Of a stretch of DNA of 64,000 bases, positions 60,601 through 64,000 are shown piece by piece. The translations under genes and the position numbers were made by a program. How positions within the stretch are numbered: position 1 is the stretch's first letter; each line of letters starts with the position of its first letter. This DNA comes from Alviniconcha marisindica (taxonomy: Eukaryota > Mollusca > Gastropoda > Provannidae). The DNA is taken from positions 204,501 to 268,500 of the forward strand of contig JABMCL010002757.1 of NCBI GenBank assembly GCA_018857735.1, read 5' to 3'. The notes under the pieces were generated by a model. That model searched no databases and was not told the origin of the DNA. It saw nothing but the letters and a program-made list of their open reading frames with translations.

Positions 60601-62364
60601 AACCGACCATATTTATTCCAACACTTGTGATGTATGATCATGTAAGTCTGTCAGTGTGGAGCATGTGTAGATGTAATGGTGTTGTTGTTTTTGAAACAGT
60701 AAACTGTTTGTTGCATAAATTGAAAATATCAGTAGGTCTTCCAAAGCATGCTGACAGATTAAAGACTTGATCACATATTATGCAAATTCTGTTTGTTACA
60801 CCTAGTGTCCATCCTGACTGCGAGGACATTTGCTCTGGGCTTCAAGCAGACATGCACATGCAAACTAATAGCAATGACACTTGACAGTAACAATAAAAAT
60901 AACACAAAACAGTTATTCAAAATATAATTCATTCTGAATGAAGCATAAGCTAATAACATGAATTAAAGCCTTTTCACATATTATGCTATCATGCCTCATC
61001 ATACACGACAGTAACAATTAACATGTCCAACAGTTTGGTCACCAACATCACAATATATCATTCAACATGTAGATTTATTTTGCCTTTCAATGTGTCATTG
61101 CACTGCAACAATTGTCCCAGCTTCTGGGGCGCATTAACCCCTATGAAAGGATGGTAGGCCAATAGTTTCTCCTTGGAGTGTAGTCATACATTCCTCTCAT
61201 TATGGCCTTGGTTTTGATGTTCCTGCCTCTCCCATTTCTGTCCCCTGATGGTTTTTAACAATGAGTAAGTAGTAAGTAACTTAATGTTTTATGCTCATTC
61301 ATTTTAACAATGAATTCCATGTCAAAAAGGATAACATGGGATAACACAAAAGCTGCAAATCACCTGAGCAGTTTCAGTCCATCCGAACACCACAAACAGT
61401 ATTCCTTGCAAAAAGCCCAAAGAGTGGCCACCATATTTGGTTTGCAAGTCAAAGCATAGCAAGAGATCGAAGACTGGGGGATTCTGAACAAAACTGTCAT
61501 TAAGAAATGGTGCACACTCACTGATGATGAGAGATATGAGTGGCAACCAAATGAGGCAAATTGTGTACATCTGAATACCCGACTCAGCCTCAAATCATCA
61601 CGTTCCAGCATTTAACACAGCAGCACGTGACGTATCAAAACAATATGGGAATGTTTCTAAGAGGTGAGGTTTCACACTCAGCAAGAACTCTCTCTGAGAC
61701 CTTTTAGCTGAACACTTATTTAGACTTGCTTTACAGCTTAGCCAATATTATTGTCAACAAAAGGCATACTTTGGCATTGTAGTGTCCTGTGCATGCAATC
61801 ATATCTGAACATCAGTAAAGTGTCTCCTCCACAGGATAGTGTTTTCTCTCTCAATTACTTATCACACATGGACATATTTCAATGACAGGTCCATTATGCT
61901 GGAACAAAATGGTTGAGCATCACAAATAAATCTGCCAATCAGCCACTGGAAATGTGGAACTTCTCTCTACATATATACATACACTTGTGCTGAAATGTAT
62001 AATCTATTTTTAAAAATACAGATTCATACCCATATACTCAGAGGCATAAAAACCACACAAAATATAGGTGGTGCTAACTTATTAATAATTTGACTTGCGA
62101 TTGATGCCAGTGTGCTAGGCATGTGCAGTACAGCTAGCATTTGTGTGGTGACTGATTTCAACATCAGTACAGCATGCCACAGGTGCTTGATCAGCATTTT
62201 CTTCATGGGCTCAGCACAACTCATGTGAATAACATGCTTCACTGTAGAAATATGAACTGCAGTTGACTGTCATGTGTGTAACCAGGGTATAAATGTACAG
62301 CCTAATGAAGGTGAAAAACTTTTGAAATCTGCTGCATACTCATAATGCCCATACTTTTGTCTTT
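60601..62364. other. Intergenic, little recognised
   Basis: AT-rich, no convincing exon. A short LINE 3' tip (AGTAAGTAGTAAGTAACTTA, then ATGTTTTATGC) lies at 61263-61300 and resembles the tail at 38456. Confidence 0.4.
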
Positions 62365-62797
62365 GTATCATCAAGATGGGGGGGAGGGGGGGGGGGGAAT
62401 CAGTTTCAAAATAATGGACATAAAAATGTGTTCAGTGCTGACCATTATACATTTCAAGGCCTCATATCATGCCATATTACACATCATCCAAATCAACTGT
62501 TACAACAAGCATTACCTTGCAGTAACACATACAGCACATTTTATACACAGCACTTTTCTGAGGCAGAACAACACCAATCTTCAGCTTCACACAGTATGTT
62601 CTGACATGGATCCCATTGAACACTTTTGGATGCCCTTCAGAGGCAGCTGAATCCCAGACCTTGGACAGCAGCCCAAGGTGTTGGCATTGCCCAGGTTTTG
62701 GGGCAAGTCTTTCAGCAAGAAATGAAAAATCTGGTGACATCCACATACCAGAGATGCAGGGCTAAAATCAATGCCCAGTCGCCACACCAGGTACTGA
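62365..62797 (+). mobile_element. Tc1/mariner transposase C-terminal remnant
   Basis: Plus strand: a GGGISF-like block beside a poly-G tract (62378-62398), then VTHTAHFIHSTFLRQNN, then DMDPIEHFW (about 62603-62629; the canonical (S)PDLNPIEHLW with the third catalytic acidic position). A single-base deletion follows, then DALQRQLNPRPW... and YQRCRAKINA. In the third frame it ends RHTRY-stop at 62797, the classic Tc1 terminus (GHTRY). Two frame changes show it is dead. Confidence 0.8.
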
Positions 62798-63392
62798 TGC
62801 TTAACTGTCAAAAAATAGTACGCACTTACTCCATGGCTAATTGGCTTTTTGATACAGAATATCAGTGTCAATGAAATTGCTTGCCATATTAAACCCTGAA
62901 TACAATTACTTTTTGCTTTCACATTACTCTGCCTCTGTGTTAATGTCATTCAATCAATCATCCATCCATCAAGATAACAAAAGGAAACTGGTTTATATAA
63001 CAAGTTGCAACAATGCATGGAGCAAAACAAGGTCAACAGAAACACCACTGAGGCTGACATACCATTTTCAGTAAATGTCAGCAGTCCAATAGTCAATGAT
63101 ACCCTTTCATAAAATCAATAATTATTTGTACAAAAACAGGTCTAAAAAATGGAATGCATAATGGTTAAGTACAAAGAGGCAAAACTTGAAGTGACTAGTT
63201 TTCTTTTCCAGTCAAAAGACATTAAATTTTTTAGAGCAGACAACGCCTATCAGTCAAATGCATAAAAGTGCTTCAGATTACACCAACAAATAGTACACAC
63301 TAAAATATTAAGTGTCTGCACAAGAATTCTTTATGTAGTCCGAAACACACTAATCAGTCAGAACGTACAATGGACATAACACTGAACACAAT
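62798..63392. other. Short gap before the terminal exon
   Basis: Nothing recognised. It probably includes the 3' UTR of the minus-strand gene that ends at 63393. Confidence 0.35.
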
Positions 63393-63698
63393 TTACGACT
63401 TCATTTGTTGTTGTAACTTTTGTTCATTGTTCCCAGCATGCTGACAAAAAACTTTCAGTTTGTCCCCGTCTTCACTTGGATTCAATGAACTGCAGGCCAG
63501 AGTTAAATGGACATGAACCTTTTGGGTCTTTCTGAGCCGCTGCATGTTGTCACTAACTGCATAAAATGACGTCAGTGCCACATTCTCAGTCTCCTCAGGG
63601 TTGGTTGAGAAATGAATGAACACAAAATAATGTTTATCTCTTCCTTTTAGTCCATAGTAACATAAAATGCTGAGCTCCAGAAGTGCTCTTTCCACCAC
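63393..63698 (-). CDS. Last exon of an unidentified gene (continues beyond the window)
   Basis: On the minus strand an acceptor (ATTGTCACAG) opens a 101-codon exon in phase 0 ending in a stop. The peptide begins VVERALLELSILCYYGLKGR and has an alternating hydrophobic segment (KHYFVFIHFSTNP, VHVHLTLACSSL) that looks like beta-strands of a folded domain, then a charged Gln/Lys-rich tail. Composition and splice context support a real exon. I do not recognise the family. Upstream exons must lie beyond 64000; none is evident in 63700-64000. Confidence 0.5.
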   Translation of the reverse strand: MVERALLELSILCYYGLKGRDKHYFVFIHFSTNPEETENVALTSFYAVSDNMQRLRKTQKVHVHLTLACSSLNPSEDGDKLKVFCQHAGNNEQKLQQQMKS

Positions 63699-64000
63699 CT
63701 GTGACAATCTCACATTTGATTGTCATAGCACAATATCATCCAAAATCTTGTAAAAATGCACTATGATACACTAAAACAGCAGTGTTTCAGTTTCACATTC
63801 AGGGTAGGTCATCCAGTCTTCCCTCACTGTATTCCCTTTTCTGAGAATCCTTGCAAGCAACTGGAAACAGTTGACCAACACTGGGCAACAGTGTTAACAC
63901 GGCACATCAGCTTTGCCCAGAGGTAACTATTATGTGTATGTGTAGTCAATTTCACTGGACCCTTTGTTTTGAGCATGGTGAAATGACATTGTGTGTATAT

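Noticed and set aside
1..64000. Operons, CRISPR arrays, insertion sequences or other prokaryotic systems
   Set aside because: All supported genes are spliced animal genes; repeats are microsatellites and eukaryotic transposons.

Overview
The window is nuclear DNA of an animal. Its genes are split by GT-AG introns and are of animal families. It is AT-rich and full of microsatellites and decayed transposons (DIRS, PIF/Harbinger, Tc1/mariner, non-LTR elements, a tRNA-derived SINE). The protein sequences and the repeat types suggest a lophotrochozoan, most likely a mollusc; that placement is inference.

Layout. 0.8-6.8 kb: ZC3H14 (minus strand), a nuclear poly(A)-RNA-binding zinc-finger protein, complete in three coding exons (929 aa). 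12.7-13.6 kb: a second, intronless minus-strand gene that repeats only the N-terminal domain of ZC3H14. 337 bp away and head to head with it, 14.0-26.2 kb: AATF/Che-1 (plus strand), resolved into 13 coding exons (430 aa). 26.2-37 kb: no convincing host gene, but a SINE, a broken DIRS-type retrotransposon and a PIF/Harbinger remnant nested inside it. 37.4-42.4 kb and 50.1-53.8 kb: two tandem minus-strand copies of a five-exon PHD-finger gene of the PHF13/PHF23 type (216 and 265 aa). The copies share exon structure, intron 1 sequence, 3' flank and promoter motifs, but differ in a serine-proline repeat tract and in a LINE insertion. 42.4-49.6 kb: a CpG-rich island and LINE remnants. 55.9-58.9 kb: a two-exon plus-strand gene whose N-terminus, SWVSPxF motif, KFPxLxF motif and C-terminal DTPE block match RHNO1, the 9-1-1 clamp/TopBP1-interacting checkpoint protein. 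59-63.4 kb: a local duplication and a Tc1 remnant. 63.4-63.7 kb: the last exon of an unidentified minus-strand gene that runs out of the window.

The host genes are all nuclear (RNA 3'-end binding, nucleolar/transcription cofactor, chromatin reader, DNA-damage checkpoint), but nothing shows that they act as a unit. The two gene-family expansions (ZC3H14 N-domain, PHF13/23-like) and the RHNO1 homologue are the most interesting content. No prokaryotic, CRISPR or toxin system is present.
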